Notes: generated by a model not told the origin, from the letters alone. Positions 1 through 7,983 are shown, numbered from the stretch's first letter. The stretch: DNA of 32,442 nt from Chloroflexota bacterium (GCA_963170165.1 CAUJGQ010000121.1:1-32442); one strand, 5' to 3'. Made by a program: numbers and translations.

Positions 1-400
1 GGCACAGGTCAAGGAAGGCGTCATGGCGGCAGAGGCCAACGTCTTCGCCGTCAAAGGAGTCGATCAGTTCCAGCTTGAAGGGCTGATCGGCGAACAGCCG
101 CCGCGCCTCCTCCTTGGGTACGCGCGACTCCTCGAAGGGAACGTTGGCTTTGACCACCTCGCGCATCCGCTCCTCCAGCCGCTCCAAATCCTCGGGTGTG
201 GCTGGGCGCGGCAGGCGGAAGTCATAGTAGAAGCCGGTGTCGATCGGCGGGCCAATGGCCAGCTCCGCGCCGGGGAACTGCTCGGTGACGGCCTGTGCGA
301 GGATGTGTGCGGCGGAGTGGCGCATGCGAAACAGCCGGTCTTCGCGCTCATCCCCGGCGTTGACCGCCTCTGCATCCAGGTGACTGTGGTCGGTGGTCAT
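1..400 (-). CDS. thrS: Threonine--tRNA ligase, N-terminal part (cut by window edge), no TGS domain
   Basis: Charges tRNA-Thr with threonine in the cytoplasm. The first 133 codons lie in the window and the gene runs off the left edge. After about 22 leader residues comes the editing-type N2 (tRNA_SAD) domain: RMRHSAAHILAQAV carries the HxxxH metal motif, followed by IGPPIDTGFYYDF, both typical of ThrRS. The usual ThrRS starts with a TGS domain of about 60 residues, which is absent here. It cannot lie upstream in the same frame, because a TGA at 413-415 stands five codons before the ATG. The ATG at 398-400 has an AGGGA ribosome site about 9 nt upstream. The T-box leader upstream fits an aminoacyl-tRNA synthetase gene. 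AlaRS shares the SAD domain but does not begin with it, so ThrRS is preferred. The catalytic core is outside the window. Confidence 0.9.
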   Translation of the reverse strand, partial: MTTDHSHLDAEAVNAGDEREDRLFRMRHSAAHILAQAVTEQFPGAELAIGPPIDTGFYYDFRLPRPATPEDLERLEERMREVVKANVPFEESRVPKEEARRLFADQPFKLELIDSFDGEDVGLCRHDAFLDLC

Positions 401-685
401 GATTCGCGTCCCTCACTCATCATCTCTGAAGCCCATCGGCGCTCCGCTGCGTACCGGTAAGGAACCCACACCCAGACCGCGCGGTTCGCGGCGCATGGTG
501 CCCAATGGCGCGGCAACCGGGACAGCGGATGTGCCAATCCCGGCATCTCGCTGGGTGTCTCAGCGCTGGCCAAACTCCGGCACGGTCACACCGCTCCGCG
601 GCGGCGGAGCGGCGGTCACCTCAACTATCAGGCCATCGTCGCGCACGAAGCGGCCCTCCCTGCCATCCCGGCAATTAAGCACGAA
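401..685 (-). other. Long untranslated leader segment between T-box terminator and thrS
   Basis: About 285 nt separate the attenuator hairpin from the thrS start codon, longer than usual. I see no second T-box sequence and no convincing gene. One GC-rich hairpin is visible, with arms 591-599 (ccgctccgc) and 604-612. An open frame of 117 codons (560-913) crosses this segment and the T-box, but has no ribosome site or recognisable protein. Confidence 0.5.
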
Positions 686-713
686 CGCCTCCCGTCCCAA
701 GGGACGGGAGGCG
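686..713 (-). terminator. T-box attenuator (terminator) hairpin
   Basis: A perfect 13-bp inverted repeat has arms 686-698 and 701-713 (CGCCTCCCGTCCC and its complement). It stands 7 nt downstream of the T-box motif on the minus strand. On that strand it is followed by TTCGTGCTTAATT, a weak U-rich tract. The GTCCC-TT-GGGAC core next to a T-box is the usual arrangement for transcription-attenuating T-boxes. The poor U-run leaves a translational or Rho-assisted mode possible. Confidence 0.85.
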
Positions 714-932
714 ATGCTCACGTGGTTCCACCCTACTTCAAGCGCGGCGCGTCGCAGCGCTTCTTGGTCTGGCCGGTAACGGGGCCAACCGTAGACGGCT
801 ACCTCGCCGAGGCGCTTCACCGTTAGGCTCGCGGGTGGTGTACGGCGGTGCCGGAGTGGAGACGGCTTGCAGCCGGTGGCCGTCTCTCTCTGGGCGCGGC
901 GCCCGCGGTGCATGTCCCGGTCATTGCCGGTG
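687..932 (-). promoter_or_regulatory. T-box riboswitch controlling thrS
   Basis: The 14-nt T-box signature AGGGTGGAACCACG is read on the minus strand at 734-721, just before the attenuator hairpin. Upstream are Stem I features: CCAGAGAGAGACGG (AGAGAG K-turn element) and GGCTGCAAGCC near 870-895. A candidate threonine specifier ACC lies in CACCACCCGCGAGCC near 834-839. By family knowledge, uncharged tRNA-Thr binds the specifier and the antiterminator bulge and lets transcription continue into thrS. The 5' limit (about 932) and the exact specifier triplet are estimates, because two overlapping ACC triplets occur. Confidence 0.88.
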
Positions 933-947
933 GCTATGGCTCACAGC

Positions 948-1024
948 TGGTGGGCGATACTGGATTCGAACCAGTGACCTCTGCGATGTCAACGCAGCGC
1001 TCTAACCAACTGAGCTAACCGCCC
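948..1024 (-). tRNA. tRNA-Val (anticodon GAC), CCA encoded
   Basis: A 77-nt cloverleaf reads on the minus strand from GGGCGGTTAGCTCAG to ATCGCCCACCA. The acceptor stem GGGCGGT/ATCGCCC has seven pairs including one G-U. The D-arm is GCTC-AGTTGGTTA-GAGC. The anticodon stem CTGCG/CGCAG holds the loop TTGACAT, giving anticodon GAC (988-990), which reads GUC and GUU. The T-loop is GGTTCGAATCC. The 3' CCA is encoded. It sits between the LLM oxidoreductase gene and the thrS T-box leader on the same strand. No terminator is visible between tRNA and T-box, so they may share a transcript. Confidence 0.97.
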
Positions 1025-1037
1025 AAAACGCCCCCTC

Positions 1038-1066
1038 ATGGTAGGTGCCGGTCCACTACGCGTCAA
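1038..1066 (-). promoter_or_regulatory. Sigma-70-like promoter for tRNA-Val (and possibly thrS)
   Basis: On the minus strand TTGACG (1066-1061) is separated by 17 nt from TACCAT (1043-1038). The tRNA 5' end follows 13 nt later. The -35 box matches consensus at 5 of 6 positions and the -10 box at 4 of 6. It lies entirely in the 50-nt gap after the upstream gene's stop codon. Confidence 0.7.
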
Positions 1067-1074
1067 CCAGCGCT

Positions 1075-1920
1075 TCACACCGCCGCAGCCTTGACCGCCG
1101 CGGCGAAGCGCTGCACCAGCGGCAGCACCACATCACCGGGGGCAGCGGGCAGCGCGAACACCAGCCGGGATACACCCGCCACTGCATACCGCTCAATCTG
1201 GGCGGGGTCGGCGCGCACGCCAAACAGCGACACGGGAATAGGACCGCGGCCACGCGCAGCCGCCATTGTGTTGAGCCGTGCGATCTTCTCGTCGAGCGGC
1301 TCCCGGCTCCGGCCGGGGATCGGCATCCACTCGTCGCCGTACTCCACCACCCGCTGCAGGGTATGCGGCCCGTCACCGCCGATGACGATGGGCGGGTGTG
1401 GCTTCTGCACCGGCTTGGGCCACGACCAGATCGGGTCGAAGTTCACATGCTCGCCGTGGAACTCGGCGTCATCCTTGGTCCAGATTTCCTTCATCGCGAG
1501 GATGCGTTCTCGCAGGATGCGCCAGCGCTGGCGAGGATCGGTGCCGTGGTTTTCCATCTCCTCCAGGTTCCAGCCACCACCGATGCCAAACAGGAACCGG
1601 CCGCCGGAGAGATGGTCAACCGTCGCCACCTCCTTCGCCAGGGTAATAGGGTCGCGCTCAACGACAAGACAGATGCCGGTGCCCAGCCGCAGCGTCTTTG
1701 TGACCGCCGCAACCGCACCCAGCGCCGCGAACGGGTCGAGCGTATGTGCGTACTCGCGCGGTAGCTCGGCGCCGCCGGGCCACGGTGAGCGGCGGCTGGC
1801 GGGGATGTGGGTGTGCTCCGGGAACCACAGGGACTCCATGCCGCTGTCTTCGGCAGCGCGTCCCAACTCCGTCACCGCGATCGCGTAGTCCGTCGGGAAC
1901 ATCTCCAGGCCGAACTTCAT
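1075..1920 (-). CDS. LLM-class (probably F420-dependent) oxidoreductase
   Basis: A 281-residue luciferase-like TIM-barrel oxidoreductase, probably using F420H2 or FMN on an unknown small substrate. The start MKFGLEMFPTDY, then ESLWFPEHTHIPASRR, the TKTLRLGTGICLVVERDP strand and HLSGGRFLFGIGGGW are characteristic of the TIGR03619-like LLM subfamily. PHPPIVIGGDGPHTLQRVVEYGDEW is the usual late motif. The ATG at 1918-1920 is chosen because GGGGAGGAAGA stands just upstream; a longer frame begins at 1950 but has no better site. It is the last of three minus-strand genes, 26 nt after the methyltransferase, so probably co-transcribed. The cofactor assignment (F420 rather than FMN) is inference from the subfamily. 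Confidence 0.88.
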   Translation of the reverse strand: MKFGLEMFPTDYAIAVTELGRAAEDSGMESLWFPEHTHIPASRRSPWPGGAELPREYAHTLDPFAALGAVAAVTKTLRLGTGICLVVERDPITLAKEVATVDHLSGGRFLFGIGGGWNLEEMENHGTDPRQRWRILRERILAMKEIWTKDDAEFHGEHVNFDPIWSWPKPVQKPHPPIVIGGDGPHTLQRVVEYGDEWMPIPGRSREPLDEKIARLNTMAAARGRGPIPVSLFGVRADPAQIERYAVAGVSRLVFALPAAPGDVVLPLVQRFAAAVKAAAV

Positions 1921-1946
1921 CGCCGTCTTCCTCCCCAGCGCCGGTC

Positions 1947-2726
1947 TCACGCAATGCCGGCCGTGACAAATAGGTAGTCGCCGTCTGCGTGCCGCGCGGA
2001 GCGTATCACGTTCTCAATCTCACCCGTGGCGATATCGCCTTCCAACCGGCGAAGCCCGGCGTCAACCTCATCCGGCGCCGCCGTCGCAAAGGACGAGATG
2101 CCCGCGCGTACCTGCGGGTCAAGGTACCGTTCCGGCCGGTGCTTGCCGCTGTACAGGAACAGGTCTTGCAGATCGGGGCGCACCTCGTAGCGTTCATGCG
2201 CTATGGCGCCGAATCCGGCTGTCAGCAGGGCAGCATCGATGCTTGCGATAGCGGGCATCTGCATCGCCGCCCGCTCGATCAGCGTGGGGAAGTAATGCCG
2301 CAGCCACATGCCGCGGGTCTGTTCCGGCGCGCTGGTGAACAGCACGAACCGGCCGCCACGCAGCACACGCCGCACCTCGGTGAAGACCGGTACCAATCCC
2401 GGGAAGTGGTGCAGCGCCAGCGTACACACGGCTCCATCGTGCGACCGTTCGCGCAGCGGCAGCGACGCGCCATCGGCCAGCACCAGGGCTTGGCCGGCCT
2501 GCGCCTTAGCAGCGGCAACGCTGATCATGCGCTGCGCGATATCGACGCCGGTCATCACCAACCCGGCCGCGGCCAGCCCGGTGGTGTAGTTGCCCGTGCC
2601 ACAGGCGACATCCAGACAGGTAGCACCGGCCTCTAGACCCAGCAGCGCCCGCAGCCGCGAGAGCAGGTACGGGTCGGCACGGCGCGTGCGGTCATAGTCA
2701 AGGCCGATGTGGTTGTACAGCGCCAT
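1947..2726 (-). CDS. Class I SAM-dependent methyltransferase
   Basis: A 259-residue Rossmann-fold methyltransferase of the UbiE/Methyltransf_11 type. SAM-binding motif I is CLDVACGTGNY (residues 37-47). The acidic end of strand 2 is MTGVDIAQRM. Motif II/III is SHDGAVCTLALHHFPGL and the post-motif is VRRVLRGGRFVLFTSAPEQ. The substrate cannot be read from the sequence. The ATG at 2724-2726 has GAGGTGG upstream. An alternative ATG at 2739-2741 overlaps the preceding stop as ATGA and would add five residues. It lies between the acyl-CoA dehydrogenase-like gene (11 nt away) and the LLM oxidoreductase, suggesting one operon working on one small molecule. Confidence 0.88.
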   Translation of the reverse strand: MALYNHIGLDYDRTRRADPYLLSRLRALLGLEAGATCLDVACGTGNYTTGLAAAGLVMTGVDIAQRMISVAAAKAQAGQALVLADGASLPLRERSHDGAVCTLALHHFPGLVPVFTEVRRVLRGGRFVLFTSAPEQTRGMWLRHYFPTLIERAAMQMPAIASIDAALLTAGFGAIAHERYEVRPDLQDLFLYSGKHRPERYLDPQVRAGISSFATAAPDEVDAGLRRLEGDIATGEIENVIRSARHADGDYLFVTAGIA

Positions 2727-2737
2727 CGCCCGCCACC

Positions 2738-4000
2738 TCATGAACCAGCCGGACCGACCAGTGTGATCGGCAGTCCCAACGCGCCGCGACCGAGCACCTG
2801 TACCAGTTCGTCGGTCTTCCAGGCCATGACGACACCGCCCATCATGTCGCGGGCGATGCGCTCCAGCGGCCGGGAGCGTACGTAGGCATGGGCGCCGCAC
2901 GTCTTCATGGCGCCCAGCATCACATCCTCAACCATCCGCCGCAGGTGGTACACCGTGCGGACGAGGTGACGCGTGAATGCCTGCGCACTGGGAAATGGCG
3001 TATCTAGCCGCGCCACGGTGTCATAGAGGAGGCTGCGGCCCGTCTCAAGCCAGTGCTCCATGTGACCGATTGCCCCCTGAGCCCAGCCTTGCTCGGCGCG
3101 GTAGGTCGCCGGCGCCCCAAGCGTAGCGGCCTCGCCCGCCAAAAAACCGTGCCGCTTCTGCACGTACTCAACCGTAAAGTCAAACGCCGCCTGTGCCAGC
3201 CCCAACCAGATCGCCAGGATGCCGAGCGTACCCAGCGAACGGCGCTGGCTCTGGGCGGACACCTGGTTCTGCAACGCCTCAAACACCGCGCGGATCATCG
3301 GCAGCGGCAACACCAGCGCGGCAGAGCGCGGCAGCACCAGGCCCTCGATCTCGATGTCGTGGCTGGCCGTGGCGCGCATCCCCATCGCATCCCAGTTGTG
3401 CTGCAACTTGACGCCGGGCGCGTCCATGCGTGGAAAGGCGAAGACCAGGTCAGGATCGTTGGGCTTGCCCTCGGCGTTCAGGCCGCGGTCAATCACCGCG
3501 CCGCAGAACAAGTACGCCGCCCCTTCACTCATCGAGGCGAATCCTGCCCGGCCGCTGATGACCAGGTCCGGGCCCTGCTCGACGGCGCGATAGCCGGTCG
3601 TGCGGTTGTCAAGCTCGCCGGTGGGGATGGAACCGGGAGCGCAGAGCAGCGCACCGTTGCGGGCGATATCCTCCAGCACGGCGTTACGGCTCGGGAACGG
3701 CGGCAAGGTAGACACGAGATCGGTGCCGATACGGTGCATGTTCAGCGCCACGGCGGTGGAAGCATCGCCGTAGGCAATCTCCTCCATCACCCGCATCTGC
3801 GCCAAGGGGGAGAGCCCGAGTCCGCCCTGCTCGGCCGTGAGCGACAGCCCGGCGAGTCCCAGACCCCGCAGCTGCTCGATATTGGCGGCGGGGAAGCTGC
3901 CATCACGGTCGTGCGCGGCGGCCCGTCCGGCGAAGTCATCGCGCGCCAGCGACCGCACCTGCTCCACCAGCGCCTGTTCCCGCGCGTCGATCATCAGCAT
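2738..4000 (-). CDS. Acyl-CoA dehydrogenase-superfamily flavoprotein
   Basis: A 420-residue flavoprotein with the ACAD fold. The helical N-terminal domain carries GLAGLSLTAEQGGLGLSP. The middle beta domain carries WDAMGMRATASHDIEIEG (about 203-220). The C-terminal four-helix region carries GAHAYVRSRPLERIARDMMGG. Normal dehydrogenases end this helix with an Ile-(Tyr/Phe)-Glu-Gly-Thr motif near the active site; here it reads VMAWKTDEL, so the common catalytic/anchor pattern is missing. That resembles DszC/HsaA-type monooxygenases or atypical members, but function is open. The ATG at 3998-4000 is supported by GGGAGGGAAG 6 nt upstream; the frame extends to 4120 without a ribosome site. It is first of the minus-strand three-gene operon and divergent from the PLD lipoprotein gene. 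Confidence 0.85.
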   Translation of the reverse strand: MLMIDAREQALVEQVRSLARDDFAGRAAAHDRDGSFPAANIEQLRGLGLAGLSLTAEQGGLGLSPLAQMRVMEEIAYGDASTAVALNMHRIGTDLVSTLPPFPSRNAVLEDIARNGALLCAPGSIPTGELDNRTTGYRAVEQGPDLVISGRAGFASMSEGAAYLFCGAVIDRGLNAEGKPNDPDLVFAFPRMDAPGVKLQHNWDAMGMRATASHDIEIEGLVLPRSAALVLPLPMIRAVFEALQNQVSAQSQRRSLGTLGILAIWLGLAQAAFDFTVEYVQKRHGFLAGEAATLGAPATYRAEQGWAQGAIGHMEHWLETGRSLLYDTVARLDTPFPSAQAFTRHLVRTVYHLRRMVEDVMLGAMKTCGAHAYVRSRPLERIARDMMGGVVMAWKTDELVQVLGRGALGLPITLVGPAGS

Positions 4001-4123
4001 CTGCGCTTCCCTCCCGGCCTGCCACGTTTGGGCCTGCGGCCACGTGCCCTGAGCATGACCGATCGACACGCGCCGCGGAAGCTGGACCCCCTTTTTGACG
4101 GCCGGCGCCGGTGCAACCACAAT

Positions 4124-7100
4124 ATGGCGATGGCGGCCTTCCGACAGCCAAACCGGCGAATCCGCGGACGGATGGCAGTCGTGCTGCTGGCGCTTGTGGT
4201 TGTCGCCTGCCGGGAGCCAGAACGGCGCGCCGCCGTCAGCCCATCACCGCCTGCCCCGATGCCGTCACCGCCGGCCGCGACACCGGCGGCCTCCCAATCT
4301 TCGACACATACTCCCATTGCTGCCGCCCGCATGCTGCCGTCGGGCTCCCCGGTTCGCCTGGCCGGCATCGTCACGGCGGACGCCCGCGTGTTCGATAGTC
4401 ATGGTCGCAAGTTCTACATGCAGGACAGCAGCGGCGGTATTGCGGTCTTCGCCGCGGGCGGTGATCTCCGGGTCCGCGAAGGTGATCAGGTCTCGGTGAC
4501 CGGTACCCTTGCTGCCTTCAACAGCGAATTGCAGTTAACGCTGGCCAGTACAAGCGCCGTCCATGTGACGGGGACAGGTGCCCCCATCACGCCGGTTCAA
4601 CGGCGCACGGGTGAGATCACTGTTTCCCAATACGGTGATCTGGCGACGGTGCAGGGCGGGGTGATCGCGAGGCAGGGCACCGCCATCTGGCTTGATGACG
4701 GTACCGGGAGCATTCAGGCGCTGGTCATCCCGCCCGGTATCAACCCGCTACCTGCCGCCGGGGACGCTGTGTCCATCACCGGCATCACCAGCCGCTCCAA
4801 AGGCACTCTGCAGATCCTCCCGCGCCGGCAGGGGGATCTGACGGTTCTGGGGCGGTGGCCCGACCCGGAGCAGCCGTCGCCTGCGCCATCATGGCCGCTG
4901 AGCACGCGGCCCGAGGCCGGTCAGCTGAAACTCACGGCGGTGTACCCGCACACGTACGAAAGCCGGGCGGGAGAGCGGGCGGAGGCAATCGGTGTGGAGA
5001 ACACCGGTGACAGGGCGGTTGACGTCACCAGCTGGCGGCTCAGCGATGCGACGCACGTGGCGGTTTTCCCGCCGGGGACGGTGCTGGCACCAGGTGAGCG
5101 CGTGTGGGTGACCGGTGATGCGGCTCGCTTTGCGCTGGAGTTTGGGTACGCGCCGGATCTGAGCTGGGGAGCGGGCGGCTCTGGCGCGCCTGACGCGCCC
5201 GCGCAGATGGAAGGCGGCGGGCTGCGTTTCTCCAACTTCGGCGGCACGGCGGCGCTGCTCGACCCAGAGGGGGCGGGCGTCGATGTCTTCGTCTACGGTC
5301 TGGGCAGGCTACCTCAATCGGGGTGGAACGGTGTGGCAGTCCAGCCGTACCTGTTTGATACGTTCGTGCCGCCCGCCGGCCAGGTCTTTCAGCGGAAGCT
5401 TGATCAGCACACCGGCCGGCCGCTGCCCGACACCAACACCGCTGCCGACTGGCTGCAAGACACTGACGACGCAGAGCATGGGCGGCGGCTGCTGTATGCC
5501 GGCTGGTCGCTGGGGCCGTTCTTCTATCCGGCAGCAGGCGTCGAACCGGCGACGACGCAGTTGCTGTTGGGACCAGACCATCTGTACGAGGCCACGGCTG
5601 CGTTGATCGACTCCGCACGGGAGCAGATCGACATCGAGGTCTATACCTTCTCCAACCCGTATCTGCTAGACCGGCTGCTGGCCCGCCAGCGGGATGGGGT
5701 CGTGGTGCGCGCGCTGTTTGATGGCGGCGTGTATAACGCTCCCGATGGCAGCTATGAGGAAGACCGCTGGGTCGCGCAGCAGATTGTGCGGGCCGGTGGC
5801 CGCGCCTGGTTCTGGAGCGACGCGCCAGACGAGCGCATTGCGGCCCGCTTCAATAACCACCACCAGAAGTTCCTGATCGTCGATGGCCGCCGCGCGCTGA
5901 TCGCAACCGAGAACTTCGAGCAATCGTCCATGCCTGCCGGCCCCAAGGGCAACGGCACGGCGGGCAACCGGGGGACGGGCGTCATCACCGACGCGCCCGG
6001 CGTGGTGGCCCGGCTTCAGGCGATCTTCGAGCACGATGCCAATCCGGCGCGGCCCGACATCCAGCCGGTAGCGTTGGACAGGATCTATCGCGCCCCGGTA
6101 CGACGGGCTGACCAGAGCGGCTACAGCGTGCAGCGGCCGTCCCCGTTGACGTTGACGGGACCGCTGACCTACGAGCTGATTCAGGCCCCGGAATCGTCAC
6201 TGCGGACCGTGGATTCCCTAATTGGGATGGTGCGGCGGGCGGGGGCGGGTGACTCGGTGCTGGTGCAACAGCAATATGAGCACCTGACCTGGGGCGGCGG
6301 CCGGCCGAACCCCCGGCTGCAGGCGTACATCGCCGCCGCCCGGCGTGGCGCGCGCGTGCTGGTGCTGCTGGATGCGGTAAACGACGCCGGTCCGAACCAG
6401 CGAACGGTTGACTGGTTGCGCGATACCGCGCGGCGAGAAGGCCTGGCACTCGATGCCCGGTTGGGGCGGCCGGCGGGAGGACCGATTCACAACAAGATGG
6501 TGCTGGTGACCGGCGACGCCGAGGGGTGGGTGCACATCTCAAGCATCAACGGCTCGGAGAACTCATCGGTCTTCAACCGCGAGGTTGGCATTCAGCTTGG
6601 GTCAATCGATGCCTACCGCTACTTTGCCCAGGTGTTCGCTTCAGACTGGCACGCGGCGGGTGGGCTGCTGGCCGTAGATACCCGCTCGCCGTCCGCACCG
6701 GCCGCGGCGCTGCATCCTGTGGTCACCAGCGGCATGCTGACCTTGACCGCCCGCTGTATCTGCGAGTTCGCCATCGACGCGGACCCCAGCGCCGGCGCGG
6801 CGCAGCCGGTGGACGGTGTGGCGGCGGTGAACACGCAGACGCTGGCCGATGGCGGCCACATCCTCTACGTGCGCCAGCAGGACGGCGCCGGGGTGTGGGG
6901 GCCGTTGACGGCGCTACCATTCACCGTCTCGCGATCGCCCCCCGCGCTTGACATCGGCTTCGACCCAAATCGCCGGATGGTGACATTGGTGCCCAGTGGA
7001 CCGCACAGCGCCACGGCTGTGATCGCGCCGGAGCAGGTGCGCGCCGGACGGCACGAGTACGTCATGCGCGACGCGTCCGCAGACGAGCTGCGGGTCGTGC

Positions 7101-7387
7101 TTGACAGCGAACTGCAAGCGGAACGGGCGGTGGTGAGGGTGGTCGGGATCGCAGCCGGTGATGGGCCGGTGGTTCCTGTATCCGGCAGCTACCTGCGCAT
7201 CGACTTCAGTGAGGGTGCAGGGCTCACCACTCTCGACAGTGAGGCAGTCACGCCAGACGAGTCCATCACGGCTGCCTACGATGCAATAGCGAACCAAACG
7301 CGGATCGGCGGGACGGTGCGCCCGGGACCGCGGGCACCAGAGCTACGGGTGTCACGCGAGGGTGTGACGATCGTGGTTGGCCGCTGA
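4124..7387 (+). CDS. Secreted multidomain phospholipase D-like lipoprotein (OB-fold + lamin-tail-like + two PLD domains)
   Basis: About 1087 residues. The N-terminus RRIRGRMAVVLLALVVVAC is a signal peptide with a lipobox-like end (Cys29), followed by a Pro/Ser-rich linker. Residues about 75-265 hold two OB-fold-like repeats (GRKFYMQDSSGGIAVF; GTAIWLDDGTGSIQALV) of the kind fused to exported nucleases. Residues about 275-400 resemble a lamin-tail domain (AIGVENTGDRAVDVTSWRLSD). Then come two PLD halves: HQKFLIVD (His580, Lys582, Asp587) and HNKMVLVTGD (His789, Lys791). In the second the Asp is replaced by Thr at the standard spacing, with an Asp two residues later. About 270 C-terminal residues are beta-rich and unrecognised. 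It probably cleaves phosphodiesters (DNA or lipid) at the cell surface. The start is uncertain: ATGs at 4124, 4130 and 4172 all lack a clear ribosome site. The open frame back to 3053 is antisense to the dehydrogenase gene. Confidence 0.87.
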   Translation: MAMAAFRQPNRRIRGRMAVVLLALVVVACREPERRAAVSPSPPAPMPSPPAATPAASQSSTHTPIAAARMLPSGSPVRLAGIVTADARVFDSHGRKFYMQDSSGGIAVFAAGGDLRVREGDQVSVTGTLAAFNSELQLTLASTSAVHVTGTGAPITPVQRRTGEITVSQYGDLATVQGGVIARQGTAIWLDDGTGSIQALVIPPGINPLPAAGDAVSITGITSRSKGTLQILPRRQGDLTVLGRWPDPEQPSPAPSWPLSTRPEAGQLKLTAVYPHTYESRAGERAEAIGVENTGDRAVDVTSWRLSDATHVAVFPPGTVLAPGERVWVTGDAARFALEFGYAPDLSWGAGGSGAPDAPAQMEGGGLRFSNFGGTAALLDPEGAGVDVFVYGLGRLPQSGWNGVAVQPYLFDTFVPPAGQVFQRKLDQHTGRPLPDTNTAADWLQDTDDAEHGRRLLYAGWSLGPFFYPAAGVEPATTQLLLGPDHLYEATAALIDSAREQIDIEVYTFSNPYLLDRLLARQRDGVVVRALFDGGVYNAPDGSYEEDRWVAQQIVRAGGRAWFWSDAPDERIAARFNNHHQKFLIVDGRRALIATENFEQSSMPAGPKGNGTAGNRGTGVITDAPGVVARLQAIFEHDANPARPDIQPVALDRIYRAPVRRADQSGYSVQRPSPLTLTGPLTYELIQAPESSLRTVDSLIGMVRRAGAGDSVLVQQQYEHLTWGGGRPNPRLQAYIAAARRGARVLVLLDAVNDAGPNQRTVDWLRDTARREGLALDARLGRPAGGPIHNKMVLVTGDAEGWVHISSINGSENSSVFNREVGIQLGSIDAYRYFAQVFASDWHAAGGLLAVDTRSPSAPAAALHPVVTSGMLTLTARCICEFAIDADPSAGAAQPVDGVAAVNTQTLADGGHILYVRQQDGAGVWGPLTALPFTVSRSPPALDIGFDPNRRMVTLVPSGPHSATAVIAPEQVRAGRHEYVMRDASADELRVVLDSELQAERAVVRVVGIAAGDGPVVPVSGSYLRIDFSEGAGLTTLDSEAVTPDESITAAYDAIANQTRIGGTVRPGPRAPELRVSREGVTIVVGR

Positions 7388-7394
7388 TGCAGGC

Positions 7395-7805
7395 TTAGGA
7401 GCCTGCCGCCGGCTCGTCCGCTGGGACCACCATGATCTGAGCGATCATGTTCTCGTGGTAGCTGCAGTAGTAGGTCCAGAACCCCTCGACATCGAAGGCG
7501 AAAGACCACTGCCCGCCGGGCGGGATTGGCGGTGAGCTGAACCAGCCATCCTCCGCATAGACGTCGTGCGTGCTCCCGTCGCCTTCGTCCTGGTTGACCC
7601 AGATCACCGTCGAGCCAACGGTCACGATTTCGAAGTCTGGGCGAAACCTGCTGTCGTGCATGACGATCTCAACGGCGCCGTGGCGCGGTACAGCCTCGGA
7701 AGCCTGCGCGTCCAGGGAGCTGCCGGCGGCAGTCACCACCGCCATCATCGCGACCACCGCCGCAGCGCTAAGGCCGAGCCGGGCGAGCTGGTTCCTTCGG
7801 TTCAT
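7395..7805 (-). CDS. Exported plastocyanin-like cupredoxin
   Basis: A 136-residue type 1 copper protein, probably an electron carrier or copper-binding protein outside the membrane. Residues 1-34 form a signal peptide or anchor (MNRRNQLARLGLSAAAVVAM, then a hydrophobic stretch). The cupredoxin domain shows the expected ligands: His80 in STHDVYA, then Cys114, His117 and Met120 in TYYCSYHENM, plus the strand TVGSTVIWVNQDEG. The ATG at 7803-7805 follows GGAAGG with short spacing; a longer frame from 7844 adds 13 residues before the signal peptide. It converges with the PLD lipoprotein gene, leaving only 7 nt between stops and no room for a separate terminator. Confidence 0.88.
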   Translation of the reverse strand: MNRRNQLARLGLSAAAVVAMMAVVTAAGSSLDAQASEAVPRHGAVEIVMHDSRFRPDFEIVTVGSTVIWVNQDEGDGSTHDVYAEDGWFSSPPIPPGGQWSFAFDVEGFWTYYCSYHENMIAQIMVVPADEPAAGS

Positions 7806-7953
7806 GCGTGCCTTCCCACACCGAAGCACGACGGCCAGCGCCATTGCGTTTCAAGTGCTTCCTCCTCGGGCGGCCGTAGACGCAACAATGCATCTGCCGG
7901 AAGCCGGTCCCGTTCCTGTCCGCCGGCGCCAGGAAGACGGTGACGCCAGCCTG

Positions 7954-7983
7954 TGGACGGCCCCTCGCAGCCACGGCTATGAT
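7954..7983 (+). promoter_or_regulatory. Candidate promoter for the 65-residue gene
   Basis: TGGACG (7954-7959) is 18 nt from TATGAT (7978-7983). This matches the consensus at 4 of 6 and 5 of 6 positions and would give a leader of roughly 60 nt before the ATG at 8050. Confidence 0.45.

Noticed and set aside
560-913. 117-codon minus-strand open frame upstream of thrS
   Set aside because: It runs through the T-box motif and attenuator hairpin, has no ribosome site and matches no protein pattern.
1045-1888. Long plus-strand frames opposite the LLM oxidoreductase
   Set aside because: Shadows of a clear protein; Arg/Ser/Pro-rich and without ribosome sites.
3053-4123. N-terminal extension of the PLD lipoprotein frame (357 codons)
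   Set aside because: It is antisense to the acyl-CoA dehydrogenase-like gene. The signal peptide and lipobox mark the true N-terminus near 4124-4172.
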